This document shows positions 35,945 to 45,173 of a DNA stretch of 64,000 nucleotides, one piece after another. The translations under genes were made by a program, and so were the position numbers. The notes beneath the pieces were generated by a model. It had not been told where the DNA came from, did no database searches, and worked only from the letters and a program-made list of their open reading frames with translations. The first letter of the stretch is position 1. Each line of letters begins with the position of its first letter. The DNA lies in contig NZ_CYSP01000005.1 in the NCBI RefSeq assembly GCF_001298735.1, forward strand, positions 62,001-126,000. The letters are read 5' to 3'. The DNA is from Propionispora sp. 2/2-37. GTDB taxonomy: Bacteria; Bacillota; Negativicutes; Propionisporales; Propionisporaceae.

Positions 35945-36049
35945 TTTTCAATTCCTCCCGCAACCGTTATATTTTTAAAATATAACGAATAATTGTGGAA
36001 AGAGATAGGCAAATTATGTTAAAAAAATATTAAGTTTTTAATATGATTT

Positions 36050-36176
36050 CCCTGCTGGAAGGCAACAGACTTGTTCGAGCAAGACGCAAGTTGTTTGGTG
36101 CATTGCTATATGAAGGATCCCAAACAGGGATATACCCAAGTCCTGTATGGAGGTAAGTCTTGCAGGACTTGGGTAT
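36050..36176 (+). promoter_or_regulatory. Structured leader upstream of guanine deaminase, candidate attenuator
   Basis: Consecutive hairpins: ACTTG/CAAGT (about 36069 and 36087), ATCCC/GGGAT (36117-36121, 36127-36131) and a perfect 14-bp stem ATACCCAAGTCCTG (36132-36145) with CAGGACTTGGGTAT (36163-36176), whose loop contains GGAGG. The T-rich tract after it is short. It ends ~70 nt before the gene. It does not match the purine riboswitch consensus. It could be an uncharacterised riboswitch or a terminator of an upstream transcript. Confidence 0.45.
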
Positions 36177-36244
36177 TTATATCAAGAAATAAACAGATTG
36201 GTCAGTAATAAAAATTGTGGTAATCCATCGAAAAAAGGTGACCT

Positions 36245-37510
36245 ATGCAAAAAGGTGAGGTAGTAATTTTAAGGGGAAATATAGTATTTACTCCGGAGGA
36301 AAAAAGCTTTTCCGTCTATGAGAATAGCTATTTGGTGGCTTGTCATGGTAGGGTTGAAGGAATTTTTACGAAATTACCGGAGCAATACCAAAACATATCG
36401 GTACACGATTGTGGAAATGGCCTTATTATACCGGGATTTGTCGATCTGCATACCCATGCCTCCCAGTATGGCCAGAGAGGATTGGGACTGGATTATACAT
36501 TGCTGGACTGGTTAAGGGAGTACACTTTTAAAGAGGAAAATAAATTCAGTGATCCGGTTTATGCTACGCATACATACCAAGCCTTTACCGAGGAAGTCAT
36601 AGCCCAGGGCACAACAAGAGTGGTCGCTTTCGCCACGATTCACCAGCAAAGTACCCGCATTCTATGTGAAATCTTGGCGCGCAGGGGAGTGGGAGCCTAT
36701 GTCGGCAAGGTGAATATGGATGACAACTGCCCTTCTTTTATGAAAGAAAATACTCAAAAATCACTGCAGGAAACGGAAGCATTTATATACGAATGGATGG
36801 ACCATCCGTTGGTAAAGCCCATCATCACTCCACGGTTCGCGCCGACCTGTAGCAGAACGCTGCTGGAAGGGCTTGGAAAATTTGCGGCACAGTATAAGCT
36901 GCCTGTACAGTCGCATCTGTCGGAAAATGTAAGTGAAATCAAATGGGTACAGGAATTATTTCCTGAATGCAAGGAATATCATCAAGTGTATCAACAATAT
37001 AAATTATTCGGGCAGACACCGACCGTTATGGCGCATTGCGTTCATATGTCGGAAGAGGCCATACAAAGTATGAGAGAAAACCAGGTTATAGCGGTGCATT
37101 GTCCGGATTCCAATATGAATTTAACAAGTGGGATTATGCCGCTCCGTAAACTCCTCAATAACGGCGTCAAGGTGGGGCTGGGAACCGATATTGGTGCAGG
37201 CCACAGTTTATCCATGCCGCAAACCATAGTGAAAACCATTCAACTGTCAAAAATAAGGTCTTTGTTTGAGAAAAAAGAAGAACCGTTGACTTTGTCTGAA
37301 GTTTTTTACCTGGCTACAAAAGGCGGCGGGAACTTTTTTGGCAGGGTGGGCAGTTTTGAAAGAGGATACTGGTTGGATGCCCTAGTCATTTCTCAGGAAG
37401 CAGCGGTAACGCCGTTATCGCCGCTGGAGAAACTTCAGCAATTCATTTATACGGGAACTCCGGCTTGCATAACTGCACGGTACATTAATGGCAAAAAGAT
37501 CAATTTCTAG
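36245..37510 (+). CDS. guaD: Guanine deaminase (amidohydrolase family)
   Basis: Zinc enzyme that deaminates guanine to xanthine in purine salvage or catabolism. 421 residues; metal ligands are DLHTHASQYGQRGLGLD, then QSHLSEN, MAHCVHMSEEA and the Asp in GLGTDIGAGHSLSMPQ, which is characteristic of guanine deaminases. The protein is cytoplasmic. GGTGACCT gives only a modest ribosome binding site before ATG 36245. It stands alone behind a structured leader; no xanthine dehydrogenase genes are near. Confidence 0.92.
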   Translation: MQKGEVVILRGNIVFTPEEKSFSVYENSYLVACHGRVEGIFTKLPEQYQNISVHDCGNGLIIPGFVDLHTHASQYGQRGLGLDYTLLDWLREYTFKEENKFSDPVYATHTYQAFTEEVIAQGTTRVVAFATIHQQSTRILCEILARRGVGAYVGKVNMDDNCPSFMKENTQKSLQETEAFIYEWMDHPLVKPIITPRFAPTCSRTLLEGLGKFAAQYKLPVQSHLSENVSEIKWVQELFPECKEYHQVYQQYKLFGQTPTVMAHCVHMSEEAIQSMRENQVIAVHCPDSNMNLTSGIMPLRKLLNNGVKVGLGTDIGAGHSLSMPQTIVKTIQLSKIRSLFEKKEEPLTLSEVFYLATKGGGNFFGRVGSFERGYWLDALVISQEAAVTPLSPLEKLQQFIYTGTPACITARYINGKKINF

Positions 37511-37698
37511 AGAGGCCGGTCCCGGGAATAATGTATCTACACTTTAAGATATTATGTAACCCGTTTATCGCTTGACCTGAACTATAGTTATAGTACAAAT
37601 AGGAAAATAAAGGATTGCGGTATTCCCTCTCTTAAGCTTGACTAACTTACAATTCTTATGTTAACATGAAGTTGTATGTAAACTTAGGAGGTGCTTTT

Positions 37699-38532
37699 AT
37701 GAGAATTGCACTAGTGGGGCTGGGGACAACCGGGAAGGTTGTGGCAGAGTATCTTTATCAGCAGCAAGCACTCACGCTCGTATTTTGCAGAGAGAACAGC
37801 CCGGACGCCGGACGGGACTTGGGAGAAGTTTTACATAGGCCATATATGGGGATTACGATAGAAAGCACAGAAAATCTGGAAGATAAATTAAAGACTTATA
37901 AACCGGATGTGTTGATTGATTTTTCATCGCCCAAGTTTCTTAGAGAAAATCTGGTCACCCTTGCAAAATATAATGTACACGTGGTGACTGCGGTAACCGA
38001 CTATAGCCAGATGGATAAAAAACGAATGAAGGTTATGACCCGCAAGGGGAGGATCGGAGTGGTGCTCGCTCCCAATATTACCCTTGGCGTCAATGTCGTG
38101 CTGAAGCTGGCGGCCCAAATCGCATCAGTTCTTCATAGCGGGTATGATTATCAGGTGATAGAGGAGAACCACCGCAATAAAAAGGATAGCCCGTCAGGAA
38201 CAGCGGAAAAACTGGCTGTAGCGATTAAACATGTACTCGAGAAAGTCAGGGATACCAATCATGATATCCCGATTCATTCCATACGCGCTGGTGATATGAT
38301 TGGGCGCCACAAAGTTCTGGTTTGTGGTGAATATGATCAGATCGAAATTACCCATACCGCATTCTCCCGGACAGCCTACGCTGAAGGGGCTTTCAAGGCC
38401 GCCCAATTCATTTTTGGCAGAAAAGGGTTATATGGAATGAAAGACGTGTATGGTCTTGGGGGAAAAGGATATCTTCAGGAACCGCTTAAGATGGAGCCGG
38501 AGGAAAAAGAACCTGTCGGTGTTTACGCTTAA
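37699..38532 (+). CDS. dapB: 4-hydroxy-tetrahydrodipicolinate reductase-like protein
   Basis: 277 residues. N-terminal nucleotide-binding motif ALVGLGTTGKVVAEYL, then LIDFSSPKFLRENL, and the substrate/catalytic motif EENHRNKKDSPSGTAEKLA, which is the DapB signature with His and Lys present. In the diaminopimelate pathway it would make tetrahydrodipicolinate, the precursor of lysine, peptidoglycan and spore dipicolinate. ATG 37699 is preferred because AGGAGGTG lies 6-8 nt upstream. It has a short acidic C-terminal tail (MEPEEKEPVGVYA). It is not in a lysine operon, so a paralogue with a different substrate is possible. Confidence 0.82.
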   Translation: MRIALVGLGTTGKVVAEYLYQQQALTLVFCRENSPDAGRDLGEVLHRPYMGITIESTENLEDKLKTYKPDVLIDFSSPKFLRENLVTLAKYNVHVVTAVTDYSQMDKKRMKVMTRKGRIGVVLAPNITLGVNVVLKLAAQIASVLHSGYDYQVIEENHRNKKDSPSGTAEKLAVAIKHVLEKVRDTNHDIPIHSIRAGDMIGRHKVLVCGEYDQIEITHTAFSRTAYAEGAFKAAQFIFGRKGLYGMKDVYGLGGKGYLQEPLKMEPEEKEPVGVYA

Positions 38533-38535
38533 ACT

Positions 38536-38588
38536 AAAAAAACAACCAAACCTTTCTAAAGCTAAAAGAAGGGTTTGGTTGTTTTTTT
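38536..38588 (+). terminator. Intrinsic terminator after the dapB-like gene
   Basis: AAAAAACAACCAAACC and GGTTTGGTTGTTTTTT arms followed by T. Confidence 0.9.
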
Positions 38589-38838
38589 CTATTTCTTCTT
38601 TAGCAAAGATATAAATGCTTTAGTCCGTTACAAAAATTAATGATAAAAATCGTTAATGAATTCATAAAAAAATAGACTAATAATAAGATTTTGAAGTTTC
38701 TAAATAATTTGATCGGAAAACTGCTTACACGACAACTTCTGGATAAGATAGATAAAGTAATATCCTTGAGGTAATTTTAGACAAAACTGCTACAATTATA
38801 ACTGTCAGAAAGCAAGCTAGCAAAAAGAGGTGTTCTGT

Positions 38839-40014
38839 ATGTTAAATGGTGAAAAAAAAATTCAAAAGCCTTTGCGGTGGGCGATGGTAGGAGGTGGGCG
38901 TACAAGTCAGGTAGGGTATAAACACAGAACGGGTGCATTAAGAGATAATACGGCATTCACCCTGGTGGCAGGGGCCTTTGACGTTGATGCACAAAGAGGA
39001 AGAGATTTTGGGATAAACTTAGGTGTTGCTGCCGATCGTTGCTATCCGGACTATAAAACCATGTTTGCCGAAGAAGCAAAACGTAAGGATGGCATCGAGG
39101 TAGTTTCTATTGCTACTCCTAACGGCACCCATTATGAAATTTGTAAAGCGGCTCTCTATGCAGGGCTTCATGTAATCTGTGAAAAGCCTTTATTTTTTAC
39201 AAGCGACGAAGCAAGAGAGATTAAAGCACTTGCCGAAGAGAAGGGAAAGATTATAGGTGTTACCTATGGATTTTCCGGCAGCCAGATTCTATTACAAGCC
39301 CGTAAAATGATTGAAAATGGTGAGCTGGGTGATATTCGTCTAGTAAAATTGCATTATACGCATGGTTTTCATGCTGATGCGGCAGAAAAAGAAAATAGTG
39401 CGGTCCAATGGCGTGTTGACCCTAAAATTTCAGGTCCCAGTTATGTATTAGGCGATCTTTCTACTCATACTTACTATATTTCACAATTACTGCTGCCTGC
39501 TATGAAAATCGAAAAGTTAATATGCGATCGCCAGAGTTTTATTAAAAACCGTGCACCTCTGGAAGATAATGCTCATGTTATTATGCATTATGACAATGGT
39601 GCGGTGGGAACCATGTGGGTATCGGCAATTGATGCAGGTTGTCATAGGTCTCAGGGGGTTCGTATTGTAGGAACAAAAGCAAGCATCGAATGGCGGGATT
39701 CCTGCCCCAATCAACTGCTCTTTGAAGAACAGGGCAAACCGAATCAAGTACTGTTCCGCGGGATGCCTTACCTTTATGAGGAGGCTTTAGCAGAGGAACG
39801 TTTGGGTGCATTGCATGAAGAAGGGCTTTCGGATGCGTGGGCCAATATTTACCTCAGGTTTGCCATGGCGATAGATGCGCAAAACAGAGGTGATAAAGAA
39901 TTTCTGAAAAATTTTATATACCCGGACATAAATGCCGGGCTGGAGGGCGTACGCTGGATAGAAAATTGTGTAAGGTCTGCCAATGAGGGGGCCGTTTGGG
40001 TTGATTTTAAATAA
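38839..40014 (+). CDS. Gfo/Idh/MocA-family oxidoreductase
   Basis: 391 residues. NAD(P)-binding N-terminus (RWAMVGGGRTSQVGYKHRTG), the family motif VICEKPLFFTS holding the catalytic Lys (near residue 118), and a C-terminal alpha/beta domain. It resembles dehydrogenases acting on inositols and sugar derivatives. ATG 38839 has AGAGGTG 6-7 nt upstream; GTG 38830 is a longer alternative. Next to an AraC regulator, a TIM-barrel isomerase and a sugar porter, it probably oxidises an imported polyol. The substrate is not determined by sequence. Confidence 0.9.
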   Translation: MLNGEKKIQKPLRWAMVGGGRTSQVGYKHRTGALRDNTAFTLVAGAFDVDAQRGRDFGINLGVAADRCYPDYKTMFAEEAKRKDGIEVVSIATPNGTHYEICKAALYAGLHVICEKPLFFTSDEAREIKALAEEKGKIIGVTYGFSGSQILLQARKMIENGELGDIRLVKLHYTHGFHADAAEKENSAVQWRVDPKISGPSYVLGDLSTHTYYISQLLLPAMKIEKLICDRQSFIKNRAPLEDNAHVIMHYDNGAVGTMWVSAIDAGCHRSQGVRIVGTKASIEWRDSCPNQLLFEEQGKPNQVLFRGMPYLYEEALAEERLGALHEEGLSDAWANIYLRFAMAIDAQNRGDKEFLKNFIYPDINAGLEGVRWIENCVRSANEGAVWVDFK

Positions 40015-40102
40015 GCAGGTGTGCACTATAGCTTTGGGGAATAAAACAGGTACATGTTTCGCTTTTTAATCTATAGCTATTAGAATTAGGAGTGGATGAA
40101 TT

Positions 40103-41047
40103 GTGCAATGTTTTGTTAGAAAAAATTCCACGCGTATCTTTGAAGCTGATAAATTACCCCAATTGCTTTATGCGTGCAAGGCAGAGGATGATTTGACGAG
40201 GCTTCCTTGTGTGATGCAGATGCATGAAGACCGCCTAGAAATTTTATTTATCAGGCATGGCAGAGGAATTCATACCATTGGCGGACGGCAATATCAAACC
40301 CGGGAAGGCGATATTCTAATTTTCAATAGCGGCGTTATTCACGATGAACGTGCTAATCCTCAGACGGGAATGAGTGTATATAACTGTGCGGTCACAAATT
40401 TAAAACTAAGGGGTATGCGAGAGAACTGCCTGATTCTTGACGGCGCGAATCCGGTTCTGCACAGTGGCGCAATGCGCAAGGATATTGAAAACCTGTTTAG
40501 CTTGATATACTCACAGCTTTACGCCCGTCATGAAGGCGCAGAGGAAATCGGTAATCACCTGCTGTGCGCCCTTATTACGCTTATTTTAAAACAAGTTAAT
40601 GGGGCTGGAACCTTAGCGGCAGAGGATGAAGATATGCTGGGGATAACCATAAAGAAATATATCGATGAGCATTGTTTCGAGGAACTGACTTTAGAAAGTA
40701 TTAGCAAGGCCCTGCATATTAGCCCTTCCTATTTATGCAATGTTTTTAAAAAAAACACAGGATATGCCCCTATCCAATATATTATGTGCCGCAGAATTGG
40801 AAAAGCTCAAGCCTTGCTTCTCGGCACAAATTATAATGCTACTACCATTGCAGCTATGGTAGGATATGACAACTCTAATTATTTTAATACACTTTTCACC
40901 AAAATTGTCGGTATGACTCCAATCAAATATCGAAAATGCTGGGTGGATAGGGGATACACAGAAGGGGCCCGTAGAGGGACATCAAGCACTAGCGATAAGC
41001 GAAATCTGTTCAATAGCTACAGGTATGATGACTTTGGGAGGGTTTAA
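40103..41047 (+). CDS. AraC-family transcriptional regulator
   Basis: 314 residues: a cupin-type ligand domain (about 20-110; LEILFIRHGRGIHTIGGRQY, GDILIFNSGVIHDER) and a C-terminal double HTH (LTLESISKALHISPSYLCNV, then TIAAMVGYDNSNYFNTLFTK). A Ser/Arg-rich tail follows. The start is GTG 40103, with AGGAGTGG about 10 nt upstream. It sits inside the dehydrogenase-isomerase-porter group, which it probably activates in response to the imported sugar. Confidence 0.92.
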   Translation: MQCFVRKNSTRIFEADKLPQLLYACKAEDDLTRLPCVMQMHEDRLEILFIRHGRGIHTIGGRQYQTREGDILIFNSGVIHDERANPQTGMSVYNCAVTNLKLRGMRENCLILDGANPVLHSGAMRKDIENLFSLIYSQLYARHEGAEEIGNHLLCALITLILKQVNGAGTLAAEDEDMLGITIKKYIDEHCFEELTLESISKALHISPSYLCNVFKKNTGYAPIQYIMCRRIGKAQALLLGTNYNATTIAAMVGYDNSNYFNTLFTKIVGMTPIKYRKCWVDRGYTEGARRGTSSTSDKRNLFNSYRYDDFGRV

Positions 41048-41173
41048 GTAGTGACAGCCCTGGTATAAATAAGCGTCTATTTATATTGAGAGAGTAGAAA
41101 TATGCACCTGTTAATAGTTCGAATATTTAGTTAATTTAGAGGGCGGGAATTTACATGAAAATGGGGGATTAAC

Positions 41174-42115
41174 ATGAAACTATCTTATGTTACAGACAGT
41201 CTTGGACATCTGTCTTTTGAAAATATGTTAGATAAAGTCGCAGCAATGGATATTCATGCCGTTGAAATGACAACCGGCGGCTGGTCGCCGGCACCACACC
41301 TTAGACTTGATGAATTATTAGAAAGCTCTTCTAAAAGAGAAGCGTTCATCATGGCCTTGCAAAAAAGAGATATTGAGCTTTGTGCCCTGAACTGCTCCGG
41401 TAATCCCTTGGATCCTGGCAAACTCGGTGAGGAGCATCGAGCAGTTACGGAAAAAACCATGGAACTGGCAAAATTGTTAAATGTTAAGAAAATTGTTATG
41501 ATGAGTGGTTTGCCAGGGGGCTGTGCGGGTGATAAAACGCCAAACTGGATTACCTATACCGTAAGCTGGCCGGAAGAACTACAGCAAGTAGTGGATTATC
41601 AGTGGAACGAAGTTGCAATCCCATACTGGAAAAGGCTCGTAAATAAGGCGGAAGCCTGTGGTGTAGAAAAAATAGCCCTGGAAAATTTCAGTTCCCAGCT
41701 AGTATACAATCCGGAAACCTTATTTAAGCTGCGGAATGCGGTGGGTCCGATGGTGGGGCTGAATTTAGATCCCAGCCATTTATTGTGGATGGGAGCAAAT
41801 CCTATTGCTGCGGCCAGAGCGTTAGGCGATGCAATTCACCATGTACATGGGAAGGATGTCAGAATGGAACAAGGGCTGGTAGAGATTAATGGCGTGATGG
41901 AAACGAAGGTCGTTACCGATGTAGCCGCCCGGGCATGGAATTATGTTGCGGTTGGATGTGGACATGATCTGCAGTGGTGGAAGGAATTCTTTTCTGTGGT
42001 CAAAATGATGGGCTATGACGGACATGTTTCGCTGGAAATGGAAGATTTAACAATGTCTATAGAAGCCGGAATAACAACTTCGGTAGAGGCGTTAAAACAG
42101 ACGATTAGTGTGTGA
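41174..42115 (+). CDS. Sugar phosphate isomerase/epimerase (xylose-isomerase-like TIM barrel)
   Basis: 313 residues of the AP endonuclease 2/xylose-isomerase-like TIM-barrel superfamily, the group of IolE/IolH and sugar epimerases. Putative metal ligands are IALENFSS (Glu), LNLDPSHLLWMG (Asp, His), HVHGKDVR (His) and SLEMEDLTMS (Glu). AACATG 41174 is preceded by GGGGGA. It probably isomerises the ketone made by the neighbouring dehydrogenase. It follows the AraC gene by ~125 bp. Confidence 0.88.
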   Translation: MKLSYVTDSLGHLSFENMLDKVAAMDIHAVEMTTGGWSPAPHLRLDELLESSSKREAFIMALQKRDIELCALNCSGNPLDPGKLGEEHRAVTEKTMELAKLLNVKKIVMMSGLPGGCAGDKTPNWITYTVSWPEELQQVVDYQWNEVAIPYWKRLVNKAEACGVEKIALENFSSQLVYNPETLFKLRNAVGPMVGLNLDPSHLLWMGANPIAAARALGDAIHHVHGKDVRMEQGLVEINGVMETKVVTDVAARAWNYVAVGCGHDLQWWKEFFSVVKMMGYDGHVSLEMEDLTMSIEAGITTSVEALKQTISV

Positions 42116-42139
42116 ATTAAAGAAAAAGCTAGAATGATA

Positions 42140-42168
42140 ATTCCCTTGGCATATTCAGCCAAGGGAAT
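42140..42168 (+). other. Perfect hairpin between isomerase and porter genes
   Basis: ATTCCCTTGGC and GCCAAGGGAAT, 7-nt loop, without a T-tract. Probably an mRNA processing or stability hairpin, or a partial terminator. Confidence 0.6.
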
Positions 42169-42246
42169 ATATCGGTTGAAATTTCCTGAATAAAAAGGAG
42201 ATATAGCTTGGTTTTAAAAGAAAAGTAAGTCTAAGGAGGGAAGTTT

Positions 42247-43680
42247 ATGAGTGAAAATGCAACCGGAATCCAGCCCTCATCGCCGTCTTTTTTACGAACC
42301 ATTATGATTATATCGACTTTCGGCGGACTCTTGTTCGGGTATGATACCGGTGTTATTAACGGTGCGTTGCCATATATGTCGGCACCGGATCAACTGAATC
42401 TGACGCCTCTTACGGAAGGACTGGTAGTCAGTTCTTTGCTCCTTGGTGCCGCGCTGGGATCGATAGTGGGCGGAGTTCTATCTGACAAACATGGCCGTCG
42501 TAAGAATATTATTCATTTAGCCTTGTTGTTCTTTCTGGCTGCTGTTGGCTGTTCCCTGGCACCCAATGTCGAGATCATGGTTATCTGCCGGTTTTTACTT
42601 GGCTTGGCGGTGGGTGGTGCTTCGGTCACTGTGCCAACCTATTTAGCAGAAATGTCACTGATGGAAAATCGGGGCCGCATGGTTACACAAAATGAACTGA
42701 TGATTGTAACAGGACAATTTCTTGCTTTTATTGTTAACGCGATTTTTGGAGTTATGTTAGGCAATGCAGGATATGTGTGGCGGTATATGTTAATTGTTGC
42801 CGCTCTTCCAGCTGTTGTGTTATATTTCGGAATGCTGAGAATGCCTGAAAGTCCCCGCTGGCTGATTTCGCAGGGAAAGATTGCGGAAGCTCTGCAGGTT
42901 TTAAAGCGGGCGCGCCAAACCGAGGAAAAAGCCATAGCTGAATTTAATGAAATTCAGGATACTGTTGAGGCTGAAGCCCAAATGGGCAAAGCCACCTGGA
43001 AGGATTTAAACTTACCTTGGGTGCGGCGGCTTCTCATTGTGGGAATTGGTGTTGCCGTTGCCAGTCAATGTACAGGTATCAATACCATCATGTACTATGG
43101 CACAGAGATTTTGAAAGATGCGGGATTTTCTACAACAGCAGCTTTGATTGGCAATACTGTCAATGGTTTAGCATCGGTTGTTGCTACCAGCATCGGCATT
43201 TGGCTGGTAGAAAAAGTGAGACGCCGTCAGATGCTCTTGACCGGATTGACCGGAACGACGCTGGCGTTATTCCTGATTGCCATGTCATCCATGCTGATGC
43301 AGGGATCTCCGGTACTGCCTTATATCGTAGTGGGATTGACGGTAATGTTTTTAGCCTTTATGCAGGGGGCAATTGGGCCGATACTTTGGCTGCTGTTGGC
43401 AGAAATTTTCCCGTTGCGCCTGCGCGGTCTCGGCATGGGAGTTTGTGTATTATTTGTCTGGATTACTAATTTTATAATTGGCTTCTTCTTCCCTGCCCTA
43501 TTAAGCAGCTTTGGCTTATATATTACATTTTTTATCTTTGTTGGCATAGGTATTTGCTCCCTGATATTTGTCAAATTGTATGTCCCGGAAACAAAGGGAC
43601 GTACCTTAGAGGAATTAGAGAATCAATTCCGTAATTACTATAAAAAGGGTGTTGTTGAAAATACCGGATTGGGTAAGTAG
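42247..43680 (+). CDS. Sugar porter family MFS transporter (inositol/hexose type)
   Basis: 477 residues with 12 membrane helices and all sugar-porter signatures: FGGLLFGYDTGVINGALPY, GGVLSDKHGRRKN, RMPESPRWLISQGK and VPETKGRTLEELENQFRNYY. The best matches in memory are IolT-type myo-inositol and GalP/XylE hexose H+ symporters. AAGGAGGG lies 6-7 nt before ATG 42247. It closes the dehydrogenase/AraC/isomerase cluster and presumably imports its substrate. Confidence 0.93.
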   Translation: MSENATGIQPSSPSFLRTIMIISTFGGLLFGYDTGVINGALPYMSAPDQLNLTPLTEGLVVSSLLLGAALGSIVGGVLSDKHGRRKNIIHLALLFFLAAVGCSLAPNVEIMVICRFLLGLAVGGASVTVPTYLAEMSLMENRGRMVTQNELMIVTGQFLAFIVNAIFGVMLGNAGYVWRYMLIVAALPAVVLYFGMLRMPESPRWLISQGKIAEALQVLKRARQTEEKAIAEFNEIQDTVEAEAQMGKATWKDLNLPWVRRLLIVGIGVAVASQCTGINTIMYYGTEILKDAGFSTTAALIGNTVNGLASVVATSIGIWLVEKVRRRQMLLTGLTGTTLALFLIAMSSMLMQGSPVLPYIVVGLTVMFLAFMQGAIGPILWLLLAEIFPLRLRGLGMGVCVLFVWITNFIIGFFFPALLSSFGLYITFFIFVGIGICSLIFVKLYVPETKGRTLEELENQFRNYYKKGVVENTGLGK

Positions 43681-43808
43681 TGGTCTTATTTTGATCTGCA
43701 ACTGATAATTGGATTAAAGTAAAGCGGCGAAAACCATGAGGCAGCAAGATGCACCCTGATAAACACTATAGTTTTGCGATCGAGTGCACTTAAAAAAGGC
43801 GGAAACTT

Positions 43809-44111
43809 ATGGGAAATGTAGACCAAATTGTTTTTTCAATGGTTGCCGATGCAGGTGACGCGCAGGCATTGATGATGCAGGCGCTCGAATGGGCAAGAAT
43901 GGGAAATTATAAACATGCCAATACGCTAATGGCAAGGGCTGAAGAAAAAATGCTCAAAGCGCATCGCGTCCAGACAGGGCTGTTTAAGAAAGAAGCCGAG
44001 GGAATGGAAGGGCAATGTACGGTTTTGCTGGCGCACGCGCTGGATCAGGTAATGAATGCGATGCTGACCCAAAAGTTAATTCAGGAAATAATCTATCTCT
44101 ACAAAAGATAG
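43809..44111 (+). CDS. PTS lactose/cellobiose-type EIIA protein
   Basis: 100 residues, all-helical EIIA(Lac/Chb). The phosphorylatable His is in LLAHALDQVMNAM: His and the metal-binding Asp at +3 are kept, while a second His at +4 found in LacF-type proteins is Gln. The N-terminus VFSMVADAGDAQALMMQALE is typical. No EIIB or EIIC of this class is in the window, so it is either a part supplied to a distant permease or a regulatory relay. AAAGGCGGAAA precedes ATG 43809. A terminator follows. Confidence 0.88.
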   Translation: MGNVDQIVFSMVADAGDAQALMMQALEWARMGNYKHANTLMARAEEKMLKAHRVQTGLFKKEAEGMEGQCTVLLAHALDQVMNAMLTQKLIQEIIYLYKR

Positions 44112-44228
44112 AGCTACCTAATGTTAACCATATAGTTTTATCAGACCTGTAGGATTTTGGTGAATTATACCTGCTGGAATTGATCCGCGAACTGAGGGAA
44201 CTGCTATCCTTCTTAATACGGACAGAAG

Positions 44229-44274
44229 AAAGGGACTGTGTTGAAACGTAAGGCTTCAGCACGGTCCCTTTTTA
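44229..44274 (+). terminator. Intrinsic terminator after the EIIA gene
   Basis: AAGGGAC-TGTG-TTGAA pairs with TTCA-GCAC-GGTCCCTT (internal mismatches), followed by TTTTT. Confidence 0.8.
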
Positions 44275-44364
44275 TGGGTTGAAATTTTTTATACACCCTA
44301 CCCTGGTAGTTATTGCGTTAATACCAATTGGGCATTAAGATAGGAATAACAAGGAGGTGATGGA

Positions 44365-45162
44365 ATGAATGATATTATTTTGAAGTTAGAGCAACTAGGT
44401 TTTTCCTCCTATGAAGCAAAAGCGTATTATGCTCTAATCCGAAAACATCCTAGTAATGGTTATGAAATTAGCAAAATAGGAAAAATTCCATCAGCTAAAA
44501 TTTATGAGACAATAAACCGGCTTAAAATGAAAGGCGCTATTATCGAAAGTACGGCGGAGGCAGGAAAGTACTATCCTGTTCCGGCAGATAAGCTTTTAGC
44601 CAAAGTAAAGCAGGAGTTTGCTTCGACGATACAAGATTTAGAAGGACAGTTGAGAAAGACGGAGCCATTGCCGGATATTGATGTAACCCTCAATTTTTCC
44701 GGATATGAAACCTTTGCTGAAAAAGCCGTAAATCTGATATGTAATACCGGTATATCGCTGCTAATGTCTGTTTGGCCTCAGGAGGAGCTTCTACTAAAGG
44801 ATGCGGTAACCCAGGCAAAAAAGAGAGGCGTTACCATTGTGGCCGGGGTATTTGGACAATCATCCATAGAAAGTAGTTACCATGTTAATTTGGCAAGCTG
44901 TGGAACCTCGTCACAGGCAAGGTTAGGCAAACGGCTGAATATTGTCATTGGAGATTCCCGGGAAGTGGTGATTTGTGAGGCTGGCGGGCATGGTACGGCA
45001 GAAGGTGTATGGACAACAACGCCCAGTATTATCCTGGTTGCTAAGGAATATATTAAACATGATATCTGGGGAAACCTTTTGATCAATGTCATTGGTGAAG
45101 AAAAATTCAATCGCTTGTGCGAGAGTAATGAGATGCTGTCTTATCTGATTCAGAACCGTTAG
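44365..45162 (+). CDS. TrmB-family transcriptional regulator
   Basis: 265 residues. Winged HTH of the TrmB type at the N-terminus (LEQLGFSSYEAKAYYALIRK, ISKIGKIPSAKIYETINRLK), a short coiled coil (about 80-105) and a C-terminal regulatory domain (MSVWPQEELLLKDAVTQAKK). TrmB proteins usually sense sugars. AAGGAGGTGATGG before ATG 44365 is an excellent ribosome binding site. It is followed 11 nt later by a ProC-like gene and then ppnP, suggesting one transcript. Confidence 0.9.
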   Translation: MNDIILKLEQLGFSSYEAKAYYALIRKHPSNGYEISKIGKIPSAKIYETINRLKMKGAIIESTAEAGKYYPVPADKLLAKVKQEFASTIQDLEGQLRKTEPLPDIDVTLNFSGYETFAEKAVNLICNTGISLLMSVWPQEELLLKDAVTQAKKRGVTIVAGVFGQSSIESSYHVNLASCGTSSQARLGKRLNIVIGDSREVVICEAGGHGTAEGVWTTTPSIILVAKEYIKHDIWGNLLINVIGEEKFNRLCESNEMLSYLIQNR

Positions 45163-45173
45163 GGGGCAGGGGA

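Noticed and set aside
36050..36176. Guanine (purine) riboswitch before guaD
   Set aside because: The conserved three-way-junction core and loop-loop sequences are absent; reported only as an unassigned structured leader.
37511..37698. Possible lysine riboswitch before the dapB-like gene
   Set aside because: No conserved lysine-aptamer elements and no terminator; the region is short and A/T-rich.
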